Below the pieces are notes generated by a model that saw nothing but the letters and a program-made list of their open reading frames with translations, was not told the DNA's origin and ran no database searches. A stretch of DNA of 64,000 nt from Talinum fruticosum (Eukaryota > Streptophyta > Magnoliopsida > Caryophyllales > Talinaceae): NCBI GenBank assembly GCA_021018815.1, contig JAITYX010000059.1:1-64000 (forward strand). Reading direction: 5' to 3'. A program made the translations under genes and the position numbers. Positions 36,655 to 47,807 of the stretch are shown here, one piece after another (position 1 is the stretch's first letter; each line of letters starts with the position of its first letter).

Positions 36655-36885
36655 TTTTTTTTTTTTTACTTAGGTGAGAAGGTCCGCCCAACTGGACTCC
36701 TATTAAGGGATAACCCAGTGAGCTTAACACACCGGGTGGAAACACAAGCCCAAGAGAGTTTGTTGCACTCCTACCCAAAGTCTCAACTAAGAGATTTGTG
36801 TAGCCCCGGGACTGGAACCTGGGTCTCCGAAGTGGGTTGGGGAAGTGCAAGAGATGCTAGCCGGGCTATTAAGTTGTTGGCTTGC
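36655..36885 (-). mobile_element. tRNA-derived SINE, minus strand
   Basis: On the minus strand a box A-like TAGCCCGGCTAGCATC is followed by a box B-like GGTTCCAGTCCC, and the element ends in a long A run (T run 36655-36667 on +). Imperfect target duplication: GCTATTTGGA at 36645-36654 and GTTACTTGGA at 36886-36895. It lies about 330 bp upstream of CNL-F. Confidence 0.75.
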
Positions 36886-37214
36886 GTTACTTGGATATGT
36901 TTTACATGTTGATAGTGGATTAATTAGTAAAAAAATAGGACAGGTATGGATGCTTCCCAGATGATGTTAATTAAAGTATGTGGTGGTCGGCAACAATAAT
37001 TGGCAGGGAAATGCCATTCAAATTCACTAAATTTGGAGTTGGTGCAAAGAGAGCCCAATAATTTTGCACTAATTATTATCCAAATACATAATATATGCAA
37101 AGGTGTTGACTTACTATAACAAGGGAACCTTAGCTTAATTTGTTCCTGTATCGCACATAAATTTTTCCCTTCTCCTATCACTTCACCTGGAATTACCTTC
37201 AAAGACGACAGTTA

Positions 37215-39732
37215 ATGGACGCCGTGGGAACAGTGTTGTCGCTAGCTCAAACTCTCTTCGCAGCCTTGCAATGTTCTGAGCTCAAAAGGCTGTGCTCCCT
37301 TTTGGGCTACAAATCTGAGCTAGAGAATCTTGAACGGACGGTTTGCACCATAAAGGCTGTGCTACTTGATGCTGAGTCCAAGCAGGACTTAGAGCTCTCC
37401 CATCAGCAGCAGCTTTGGATAAAGGATCTCAAGATGTCGTTTATGACGCTGATGATCTCCTTGATAAGTTTGTCACTTTGGCTGAGCAGAAGCAACAAAT
37501 CAAGGGTGTTAGTGTCTCAAGAAAGGTGCGTCTTTTCTTTTCTCACTTTAACCGACTGACTACTGCTCATAATATCTCCCAAGGAGTTCAGGAGATTAGG
37601 AGCAAGCTAGATACCATTGCAAGTAATCATGGTCAATTTGGCTTTAAGCTTGTTCACATCCGGAGGAGAAGGGAAGAGACTTGCTCTTATGTGTATGCTC
37701 AGGATATTATTGGCAGAGAAGATGACATGGAGAAGATCTTGGCCATACTGCTAGATGCTAATGTTCAACAAGATGTTTCTGTCCTTTCTATTGTGGGAAT
37801 TGGAGGGTTGGGCAAAACTGCTCTTGCCCAACTCTTGTATAATCATCCAAGGATTGAGAAGGAATTTCCCTTGAGATTGTGGACTTGTGTGTCTGATCAA
37901 GATCAAAATGATTTGGACGTGAAAGCAATACTTGTTAAGATTCTAGAAACGGCCACACACAAGAAGCATGAAGACCTTGGTATGGATGACTTGCAGAGAA
38001 AACTTCGAAACCAGCTAACGAAAAAGAAATACTTGCTCATTTTGGATGATGTGTGGAGTGAGGATCGGCACCAATGGCGTAAGTTGACGAACTTCATAAC
38101 GAGTGGTCTCAGGGAAGTTGGATTATTGTGACCACACGCTCTAGAATTACAGCTCAAGTTGTAGGAGATGGGGCAACACATGAGTTGAAAGGATTGTTAG
38201 AGACAGACTCATGGTGTCTGTTCCGGAGGACAGCATTTGGACAAGGACATGAACAACCAAACCCATCTGACTTAGTCCAAATCGGCCAAGAGATTGTAAA
38301 ACAGTGTGCGAATGTTCCTTTGGCTATAATAGTGGTTGGAAGTCTTCTATATGGTCACGATAAACAAAAGTGGCTTTCGCTTCAGAATATTGGGATTGGT
38401 AGAATTAAAGTCGGCAAAGATAGCGGTATTAAGCCTAATTGAAACTGAGTTATCATCATCTTGAATCCCCATTCAAGGTGTGTTTCAGTTATTGTGCATT
38501 ATTCCCTAAAGATTATGAAATGAATAAGGAGATGTTGATTAGCCTTTGGATGGAGCAAGGTTATATTGTTCCCTTGGAGAAAGGTCAAAGTGTAGAAGAA
38601 GCTGCTGAGGAGTATTTTTCAATCTTACTGAAGAGATGTTTTTTTCAAGATGTAAAAAAAGATGAATATGGTCAAATTGTTTCATGTAAAATACATGATT
38701 TGATGCATGATATTGCACAAGAAGTCGCAGGGGAGGAGATATATGCAACAAATTCTGTCACAAGCAAACTAGATAAAAAAGTGCGGCATCTATATCAAGA
38801 GCTTTCAGCTGAAGGCGCTGAAAGCTCTTTTGCTGGGAGTAAGGTTCGTACATATCTTCAAGATCGTAAAAGGGCTCGATCTCATCCAGCTATGGTCAAA
38901 GGAGGAAAAGGGCCATTCATGAGGATTAATAATCAAATGTTTTTATCAGTTGTGGAGCCCCTGCATATACCGTTTGGGCATACCAGTGGGCACATTATTA
39001 ACAGGTTGGATGCACCTAAGAGCACTGGACTTGAGTAATTTAAGCATGGAGAGTTTTCCGAGTAAACTGGGAAATCTACGACATTTAAGGTATCTTGATC
39101 TATCCAGGAATTGCATAGAGATGCTCCCCAAATCGATTAGGAAACTGCATAATTTGCAGACTTTAAAATTGCAGAGGTGCGAGGACTTGAAAGAGTTGCC
39201 AAAAGATTTAAGTAAACTAATCAAGCTCATGGTCTTGGACATAACTTGTTGCACGGGGCTGAATGGTATGCCATGGGGTATGGGAAAATTGAGTTGTCTT
39301 CAGAAGCTAACAATGTTTGTAGTGGATGGTACAAATTCGAAAACAAAGCGATATGTTGCTGATCAGTTGGAAAACCTTAAAGGTCTCAAAAACCTGAAAG
39401 GCAGTCTGGATATTCAGATGAAGATCCTTGAAAATACTGAGTATGAAAATGCTGGGGAAGGAGGATATCTACTCAAGCAACATCTGAGTCATATTAGCAT
39501 TGAGTTTCCTGCAAAAGCTACAGAGTGTAAGAGGATAGTGGATAGTGAGGAGGCATTGCTGGAAGACCTACAGGCACATCCTAATCTCAGGGAATTGAAA
39601 TTAGTTGGGTATTGTGGTGTGACCTGTCTAACCTTGCAAAGACACACTGATGTTTTCCTTATTTGTTTACCGTTAGGTGAATCCTGGTGTTCAGGCATCC
39701 TAATTCTCCAACACATATATGACCATTTATAA
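37215..39732 (+). pseudogene. CNL-F: CC-NB-ARC-LRR homologue, four frameshifts, 3' truncated
   Basis: The start gives MDAVGTVLSLAQTLFAALQC. Motifs: GIGGLGKTALAQ, YLLILDDVWSED, CANVPLAIIVVG, CFSYCALFPKD, KIHDLMHDI. One-base losses lie near 37432 (G), 38113 (G run), 38436 (T) and 38975. LRR homology to the paralogues stops at LRELKLVGYCG (about 39615). The acidic C-terminal LRR and DWPNIQH tail are missing, and the last 40 codons read into unrelated sequence. Between MHDI and the first LRR is a 30-codon insert absent from E and H (near 38865-38950). Probably non-functional. Confidence 0.9.
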
Positions 39733-42070
39733 TGCAGCTTTTAAATCACCGTGTTTATGTATGTTTGACATAACTGATACAGCCGATGCTTTCCCTCATT
39801 AATAATATCCATCTTCTATATCATGTTTATGGTATTGTTTTTTATTATTTTTGTAGGGCCGATGCTTTCCCCTCCTGAATGACTACATGATAAAAGTGAT
39901 GTTTTTCCCTTTCTTTGTACTATTTGAGTATCATTGTCTTGAGTGGTGTGAATGAAAAATTATTGTGCAGCTGATCATGACCGAGGCATGTTCCATTGAA
40001 AATTATTGTTCTGCCTAACTTGTTAATCTCAGTACACATTCCGGTACTAAACCTGAAGCGATATTTGTCTCATCATAGTTGTTTCAAATCATCCATACAT
40101 ACTGGTCTGGCTGTTCTTATTTCAAGTGATTTGTCCAAGACTGACTCTTCGTTTTCTAGTATCAGATCTGCGCTCAACAGGAGTGAAAGCTCTTGTCATC
40201 GTATTATTTGTCTTGGCGACAGCAATCATTTCCTTTATTAAACAAAATGCAGATTCTGAAATCTTATTCATAGAGTTGCGGTTGTGTATAGGATCATTAC
40301 AACTTGAGCCTACCTTATGGTCATCTTTCAGATCATTTCTTCTACTTTGCTGGCCCTGTCTAGAGCGATTGTGCAGCTGCTCTATTTTTTTATTTTTTTG
40401 ATTAATTTTACTTTGCTGATATGAATTGGCAGAGCTATTCGATTTCCTGCTGCTAAATGACTACTACTGTATATTGCTATCATTTTTGTTTTGCAAGTCT
40501 CATGACGGCCCTCAGAGTATTTGCATGTCTTGCAAGATGTAAGACGCATCATTGTTATGAAATTTCCCGGCAAATATTCATGAATCACTTTACAGTATAG
40601 ATGCTGTTGTTCCCAATTTACTGTCATCCGCATAAATCCATCCGGCCCCAGGAGTGGGCTTCCTGGCAATTCAAGCAGCACTGTTGAAATACTATAAATA
40701 GAGACCCAGTTTTAGCTTCTCCACTCTGTAATTCTCACCTCTATTCTGATGATTATGTGGTAAATTTTTCTGAACTGCAGTTGAGTTTCCCTGAACCTAC
40801 ATATGTATATGTAGTTTCCCTCAGAAAGTTTCTAATTTGCATATAAAAGTTTTACTCCTTTCCGAATCTAAGGAATTTTGTATGATTGATTTTATCCCAA
40901 ATAAATAGAATAACGGATAATTAAATTTGTGCCATTTGTCACCTATATATCCAATACCTGAGTCTGAACGAAATTTTTGTCATTTGTAATATGGTTTGAT
41001 TAAGTATCTGATACAAATAAAACCATGCACAAATATTTTTTGTTTTTGTTTTTTTTTTTTCATTAGCAACCTTCAAAAAAATACAGCTAAGTGTCAATAA
41101 TTTTTTACACTACAAGTCTACAACCTGCAGCACAGCTAACCCTAAGGAAAGCCCAACAAAAACTCATTGAAATTTCTGATGGTTAAGTGTCAATACCTTA
41201 TTTTAACTTCTAATATAAGGCCACTCTACTCTGTGCATGAAATTTCCCTGGAATTCAAGTGAATTGCATTTGAATTTTTATGATGATAACACCCCAACTT
41301 CTATGCTTAAGATGTGAGAAGATTGGATCATAGACGTAGCTTTCAAACCCCTCATTTTCAGTGCTCCACCACCCCCTCCCCCCAAAAAAAAAAAAAAAAA
41401 AGATAGGCTCAATGCTCTTAACACTCCTTCTTTTGGATGGATGTTGGTGATTACTGGATTGTTTTGTGCACTTGTTATTGTTGGAAGATGCTTGAGGCAC
41501 TCCGTTTGAGAAGATGGATTAAATTTTGGGAGAAATTTACTACTTGGTATCGATATATAGTTATTAGTCGATATAGTCACCTTGTGATAATTCTGAATCT
41601 CTGGTGATCTAGAAACTTTGGACTGCTAAGATTATCATATTGTACCTACATAGCTACACATTAACTTGGGTTTGTTCATGTCAACTATTATTAAGAACAT
41701 TAGCAATTTTAAATAAACAAGAATATGGTTGGTCCAGAAATAGGCAAATAACATATCGCTGCTACAAAATGGTCGAGAAGATCCAAGTGAATTAGGGGCT
41801 GAATTTTAATGTTATACTCAGTAGAAAAGAAAAGGACTGCCTTCAATTAGGAACAATTAGATTTCGAGTTTATCGATCAAAATTCAAGACAATCACTTTC
41901 CTGAAGGTCACTACACATAACAAGCTTTCTTAATTTTGTGAAGTGTTCTCCTCTTTGTTTTTGTTTTTGTTTTTGTTTTTTTGATCAAGTTCACCTCCTT
42001 GTTAGTGTACCCTCCTTGCAGTATCATCTCCAATCTATATTATTGCTCAACTCTGACTCAAAATAAAAGA
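39733..42070. other. Spacer between CNL-F and CNL-G
   Basis: No gene recognised; open frames at 39996-40681 have no motif. It includes a C run followed by an A run (41370-41401). 41450-41640 is shared with 31640-31840, and 41720-42060 is shared with the region upstream of H (43915-44460), placing it as a duplicated CNL promoter region. Confidence 0.5.
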
Positions 42071-42306
42071 ATGGACTTTGCAACAGTTTTATCTGTTGCC
42101 CAAACTCTATTTGCTGCCCTACAATGCAAAGAGCTTAAAGAGATTTGCTCCAGTTTGGGTTACAAGTCGGAGCTGGAAAATCTCGGACATAATGTCAACA
42201 TCGTCAAGGCTGTGCTCGAAGAAGCTGAATCCAAGACGGAGCTCACTCCTGAGTCAAGCCCAACTCTATGTTGACTAGCTCAAGGATGTTGTTTATGATG
42301 CTGATT
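42071..42306 (+). pseudogene. CNL-G: coiled-coil fragment only
   Basis: The ATG begins MDFATVLSVAQTLFAALQC, almost the same as the start of H. The frame breaks near 42250 (inserted bases after TELTPE), and a Gln codon in the following block is TAG. Homology ends at GATGCTGAT (about 42306), within the EDVID-like region. The next sequence is the 5'-truncated LTR fragment, which replaces the rest of the gene. Confidence 0.85.
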
Positions 42307-42324
42307 ATTTTCCTTTGAACTAAA

Positions 42325-43907
42325 AATGTGTTTTTATTATACTTATAATGCTAAAAATTTCTAAAAACAAACCTCTAGTAGGTTTTCAACAAAAAAAGAA
42401 AAACACACAAAAAGAATGGAGAGCCACTGCCATCCACCACGGGTGTCCCCATGGCCGTGGGGCAGGCCGTGGTGACCAGCGGACGCCAAAATGACAGAAT
42501 ACATCCACCACGGGTTCTCCCACTTGCCGTGGGAAAGCCCGTGGTGGCCATCAGAAGCCTTCACTGACCATGGGGAGGCCTGTGATAATCTTTAGAGTCA
42601 ACCATTGACCTCCACTTGCCGTGGAGAGGTCCATGATGGCCTCCAAAGTAATCTTGGACCCCACAACCTGCGGGCCTTGTCTTAGGATGCTTGTAAGCTT
42701 TGTATTTTTGTGTCGGAAACCAAGTTTAAGCTTTTGAAGTGTGTTTTTGGGCCTCACCGAGAATTTAATAAACATATATGTAATGAAATGAAAGAAATAA
42801 CCATCATTATGCAAAAAATGAAAAGTTTATTTCTTGGTGTTTGAGCATTTTACCAGTATAAAACCTAGGAAGGTGACATGAGATTATATTCGACCTACGA
42901 GCAGTGGTTCTCACTCCTATATCATGAGCCCTTTTGGGTGGTAAACTTGTGTATACGTGTAAGTGGTTACGAATCCCTGTACCGTGATACGTTGGCTCGT
43001 CTCATAGGCGTCAAAATACAAAATCTAAGAAGGTGACGTATTCCATTGTGAGAGTAGCGACTTTCACTCCTAGATTACGAGTACCCCGGATAAGAAACTT
43101 ATGCACATGCATGAGTGGTTCTGAATCCCGGTATCATGTTACGTTGGGTCAGCTCAACTCTTACCCAAAGAAATTCAAAATAATAAAAGTAAGTTAAATT
43201 CCAAGTTTAGAAGTGACTTGATCACATTGGTGAAGAAAATGTGAATTATTTGAGTTCTAATATGTTATGGTTTTCTCATTCGATTAAGAGTGGAGTAAGA
43301 TAAGATTACCTTTTTGATATGACTTAATCAATAATATTATTGTTATTAATTATGATTGATATTATATACCCATATGTGTGTAAAGTTGTTTTAGTTTTGG
43401 GAGGCGAATGACTCCTACTGAGCGGTGGTTGCTCATTAATATTCCTCTACTTTTTATTTTTCAGATCCAGAGTAAAAATAAGGTTCTTGGAAAGATTTAT
43501 CATTTTGGAATGCATTTTGATATGTTTTTTTAGTTACAAGGAACTTTATATGCATTGATTACTTATGTTTAATTATGTGTATTTTTAGCAAGAAATGTAA
43601 AGTTTATTCGATGATTAGGCATGTTTATAACTAGATGTATGTTGATATTTATATACGCTTTGATTAGGCTTCTGTGGCCCACACCAAGATTCCGTTGGTA
43701 ACGTACTTTATTTTATGTTGTAGGGTTGTGTGAACTCGATGTTTAGTTTAAAGTTGTGTGGGCTAAGACTCATCGTAGATTCTCTTTCAAAAAAAAATTG
43801 TTTACTCGACTTCCAAAAGTTTTAAAAGCATGTTAAGTTAACCAAGTTGTTTCTTCTGAAAAGGTGCTTGACGATTTGACGTCTCTAACAAAAGGTCGGG
43901 CGTTACA
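42325..43907 (+). mobile_element. 5'-truncated copy of the 3.3-kb LTR family
   Basis: It matches about 17700-19850 of the solo LTR and has the same end (GGTCGGGCGTTACA). It contains the CCACGG/CCGTGG block (42420-42670) and two 155-bp-type units (from about 42861 and 43016). The 5' part is missing where it joins CNL-G, and duplicated H-upstream sequence begins directly after its end. Confidence 0.82.
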
Positions 43908-44465
43908 CATACTACTGCTACAAAATGGTCGAGAAAATCCCGGTTAATTAGGGGCTGAATTTTAATATTTTGCTCTGTAGAAAAATAGAGTGCCTTCAAT
44001 TAGGAACAATTAGATGTAGAGCAACTTATAAAGATAATATCTAAACAGTGACAGTAAATCAATCACTTCGGCCTATGTACAAACTATGTGGGTAATGAAA
44101 TTAATATTCTTGTTTCCCAGAAACTAGAAAACAAACCCGAAACTCAGAGCAATAATTTAGACAAGCAGTGAAATTCAAAAGCTAAGGCCATATAAAAATG
44201 AATTATAGGCCATAGTGTCGGTGTCAAGTGATGTCAGTGGCCCCAATATCACATGCTGAAATTCAATTCACAGTGCTTTTATCGATCAAAATTCAAGGCC
44301 ATGCCAAATAAAGTTGGTTGTATTTGGACTTTCTTACTTGTCTGGTCATCCATCACTTTCCTGAAGGTGCCTTCACATAACATGCTTTCTTAACTTGTGA
44401 AGTGTTCGCCTCTTTGCAGTATCATCTCCCATCTATATTACTCACCTCTGAATCAAAATCAAAGA

Positions 44466-47400
44466 ATGGACTTTGCAACGGTTTTATCTGTTGCCCAAAC
44501 TCTGTTTGCCGCCCTGCAGTGCAAAGAGCTTAGAGAGGTTTGCTCCATTTTTGGTTACAAGTCGGAGCTGGAGAATCTTGGACATACTGTCAACATCGTC
44601 AAGGCTGTGCTGGAAGAAGCTGAATCCAAGATGGAGCTCCCACCTCAAGCCCAACTCTATATTGACCAGCTCAAGGATGTTGTTTATGATGCAGATGATT
44701 TGCTTGATGAATTTGTCACTCTAGCACAGAGGAAGAAACTCACCAAGAAGGGTGGTAAAGTCTCCGAAAAGGTTCGTCTTTTGTTTTCTCGCTTCAACCC
44801 ACTTGCTACCGCTCATAGAATGTCCCGCGGGGTTAAGGAAATTAGGAAAAGGTTGGATAACATTGCCAATGACCATATTAAGTTTGGCTTTAAGTTAGAT
44901 AGCCAACCCATCCGTAGGAGAAGGGAAGAGACTTGTTCTTATGTATATGCCAAGGATATTATTGGGAGAGAGGATGATGTAGAGCAGATCATGCACAGGT
45001 TGCTCGATCATGATGTTCATCGAGATATTTCTTGCCTTGCCGTTGTGGGAATTGGAGGATTAGGCAAAACTACTCTTGCTCAATTAGTGTTTAATGATCC
45101 AAGGATAATAAAAGGATTCCCCTTGAGGGTATGGACTTGTGTCTCCGATCAGGATAAAAAACCTTGAACGTGAAAGACGTTCTTTGTAAGAACTCGATAA
45201 CACTTAGAAATCATGGAGACCTCACAATGGAACCCCAGCAGAAACATTTCCGAGATCAACTAGCAGGAAAGAAGTACCTCATAGTTTTGGATGATGTATG
45301 GAGCGAGGATCGTCTTTGTTTGCTTGAGTTGGCAAACTACTTGATGATTGGTCAGAGGGGAAGTTGGATTGTGGTGACTACACGTTCACAACACAGCCAC
45401 AATACTTGGAGATGAACCTGTGCATAAGTTAAAGGGATTGTCAGAAGAGGATTCATGGCGTCTGTTTGAGATGACAGCATTTGAACAAGCACATCGTGAG
45501 CAAGTAAACACTCTTGATTTAGAATCCATTGGTCGGAAAATAGTTAAAAGATGTGCTAACGTCCCTCTTGCTATAAAAGTGGTAGGAAGTCTTCTTCATG
45601 GTCATCCCAAAGAGAAGTGGTTATCATTTCAAAAGAAAGCATTAGGTAAACTTAAATATGGCAAGAATGAGGGCATTGAGCCTATATTGAAGCTTAGTTA
45701 CCATAATCTTGAGTCCCCATTGAAGACTTGCTTTAGTTATTGTGCACTATTTCCGAAAGATCATGTCATTGAGAAGGAGATGTTGTTAAATCTTTGGATG
45801 GCACAAGATTATGTTGTACCCGAGGAAGGTCAAAGTGTACAAGATGCTAGTGAGGAATACTTTTTGATTTTAGTGAGAAGATGTTTTTTCCAAGATATTA
45901 AAAAAGATGAATATGGCGAAATTACTTCATGTAAAATTCACGATCTGATGCATGATATCGCCAAAGAAGTAGCGCAAAAGGAGATTTATGCAACCGATTT
46001 GTTTAAAACAAAATTGGACAACAAGATTCGGCATTTGTCCTATAGTTCTACTGGTGAAGGCATACAGTGCTCTTTCACAAGAAGCAAGCTTCGAACATGC
46101 CTTCACTTAAGTTATGAGAAACAACGTATACCCGTGGGCGAGTTGCTGAAAAATTGGTTGTGCCTAAGGGCATTGGATTTGAGTGATTCGAGAATCAAAA
46201 GCTTGCCAAATGGCCTCGGAGAGCTACTGCATTTAAGGTATCTTGACCTTTCTAGAAATCATGAGCTAGAGATGCTACCTAACTCAATTACGAAACTACA
46301 TAATCTACAGGTCTTAAATTTAAAGAACTGTTATAGATTAAAAGAGTTGCCAGAGGATTTGCATAAACTAGTTAACCTTAGGGTCTTGGATATAGGTGCT
46401 TATTGTGAGAAGCTTAATGGTATGCCTCGCGGCATGGGAAAGTTAAGTTGTCTTCAAAAGCTGCCACTGTTTGTATTGGGTGATTATAATTCGACTTTAA
46501 AGCAAAGTATTGTTGATAAGATGGAAGAATTAAAAGCCCTTACGCAACTGAAAGGCAGTTTGTGCATTAAGATCCTCAAAACTACTGAATACGTTGTAGA
46601 AAATGGAGTTGGGGAAAGAGGCTATATAAAGAACGAGGAACTTTTGAGTGACGTTAAAATTGAGCTTGCTAGGGGTCTGGAGGAAGGATTATTGTTAGAA
46701 GACCTAAAGCCCCATTCTAAGCTTAGAAACTTAGAATTGATGAGCTATGGGGGTAGAAGAATGCCGAGTTGGGCAATAGAAGACAACTTGGCAATATTTC
46801 TTCCAAATCTTGTTCAGTTATGGCTTTACGAGTGTACAAGGTTGCAGCAGCTACCGACGCTGAGAAAATTGCGTAGTCTGAAATGCCTAAATCTTGTTGG
46901 TTTGTATGAATTGGAGTGCATAGATAATACAAAAGGCAGTGTTAATATCAGTGATGAGGCAGAAACTTGGGAATCAGAAATATTCTTTCCCTCCCTTGAA
47001 ACACTTACCTTAGGAGATATGCCAAAGTTGAAAAGATGGTGGAGCAAAAGCGAGCACGGGTGCCGTCTACTGCCTTCGTTTCCTTGTCTTTCTGCGCTGG
47101 AAATAAGGATGTGCCCTAACCTGACCTGTATTCCTGCCTGTCCTACCCTGGAACAACTAGAGTTGGAAGGGGATTTCAATGAACAACTTGGAATGATCTT
47201 TACTAATGAATATGGGAATTCCAAACTAAGATATGTGAGGACAGACAATGTGGGACGTCACACATCGATTTTGCCAATGGAGGCTATTCAGTGTCTCAAG
47301 GTTATGGTAATAAGCTTTGATAAGGAGGTGGAGAGTTTATCAGAATTTGAGGACGTGTTTCGCAGCTGCTTGTCGTCCCTGCCAGAGCTTGAAATTCGTA

Positions 47401-47807
47401 TTTGTGATGAATTGAAGAGTGTGAGTGGAGGGCTGCAGCATCTCACTGCCTTGGAGAGCTTACTATTATGGGACTTGCCCAATCTGAGTCTAAGTAAAGG
47501 AGAGGGAGAGGATGAAGATGGGATGCCATGGCGTTGCCTTCATCACTCCCTCCGTTCCTTGACATTAGGTCATCTGCCAAAGATGGTGAAATTGCCAGAT
47601 GGGATGTGCTACCTTACTGCCCTCCAATCCCTGAGAATTCGAGGTTGTGAAGAACTGGAATCAGTGCCAGAATGGATGCCGGAACTCACCTCCCTCAAAA
47701 CCCTTTTGATTTCAGACTGTTCTGATAGCCTTAGGGAACGATGCCGCCAACCCACCGGGAAAGACTGGCCAAACATTCAACACATCATTGACTTATCTAT
47801 TTTCTGA
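44466..47807 (+). pseudogene. CNL-H: nearly complete CC-NB-ARC-LRR homologue with two frameshifts
   Basis: Of the members it is closest to intact. The ATG begins MDFATVLSVAQTLFAALQC. The coiled coil has DVVYDADDLLDEFVTL, then GIGGLGKTTLAQ, YLIVLDDVWSED, WIVVTTRS, CANVPLAIKVVG, CFSYCALFPKD and KIHDLMHDI. LRRs run to DWPNIQHIIDLSIF. The 795-codon frame 45420-47807 is unbroken. Two lesions lie upstream: an A6 run at 45156-45161, in the same place as in A, where one more A restores the paralogue frame, and a net two-base loss near 45390 just after RNBS-B. If both were sequencing errors, H would be a full-length receptor. Its 5' flank duplicates that of G. Confidence 0.92.
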
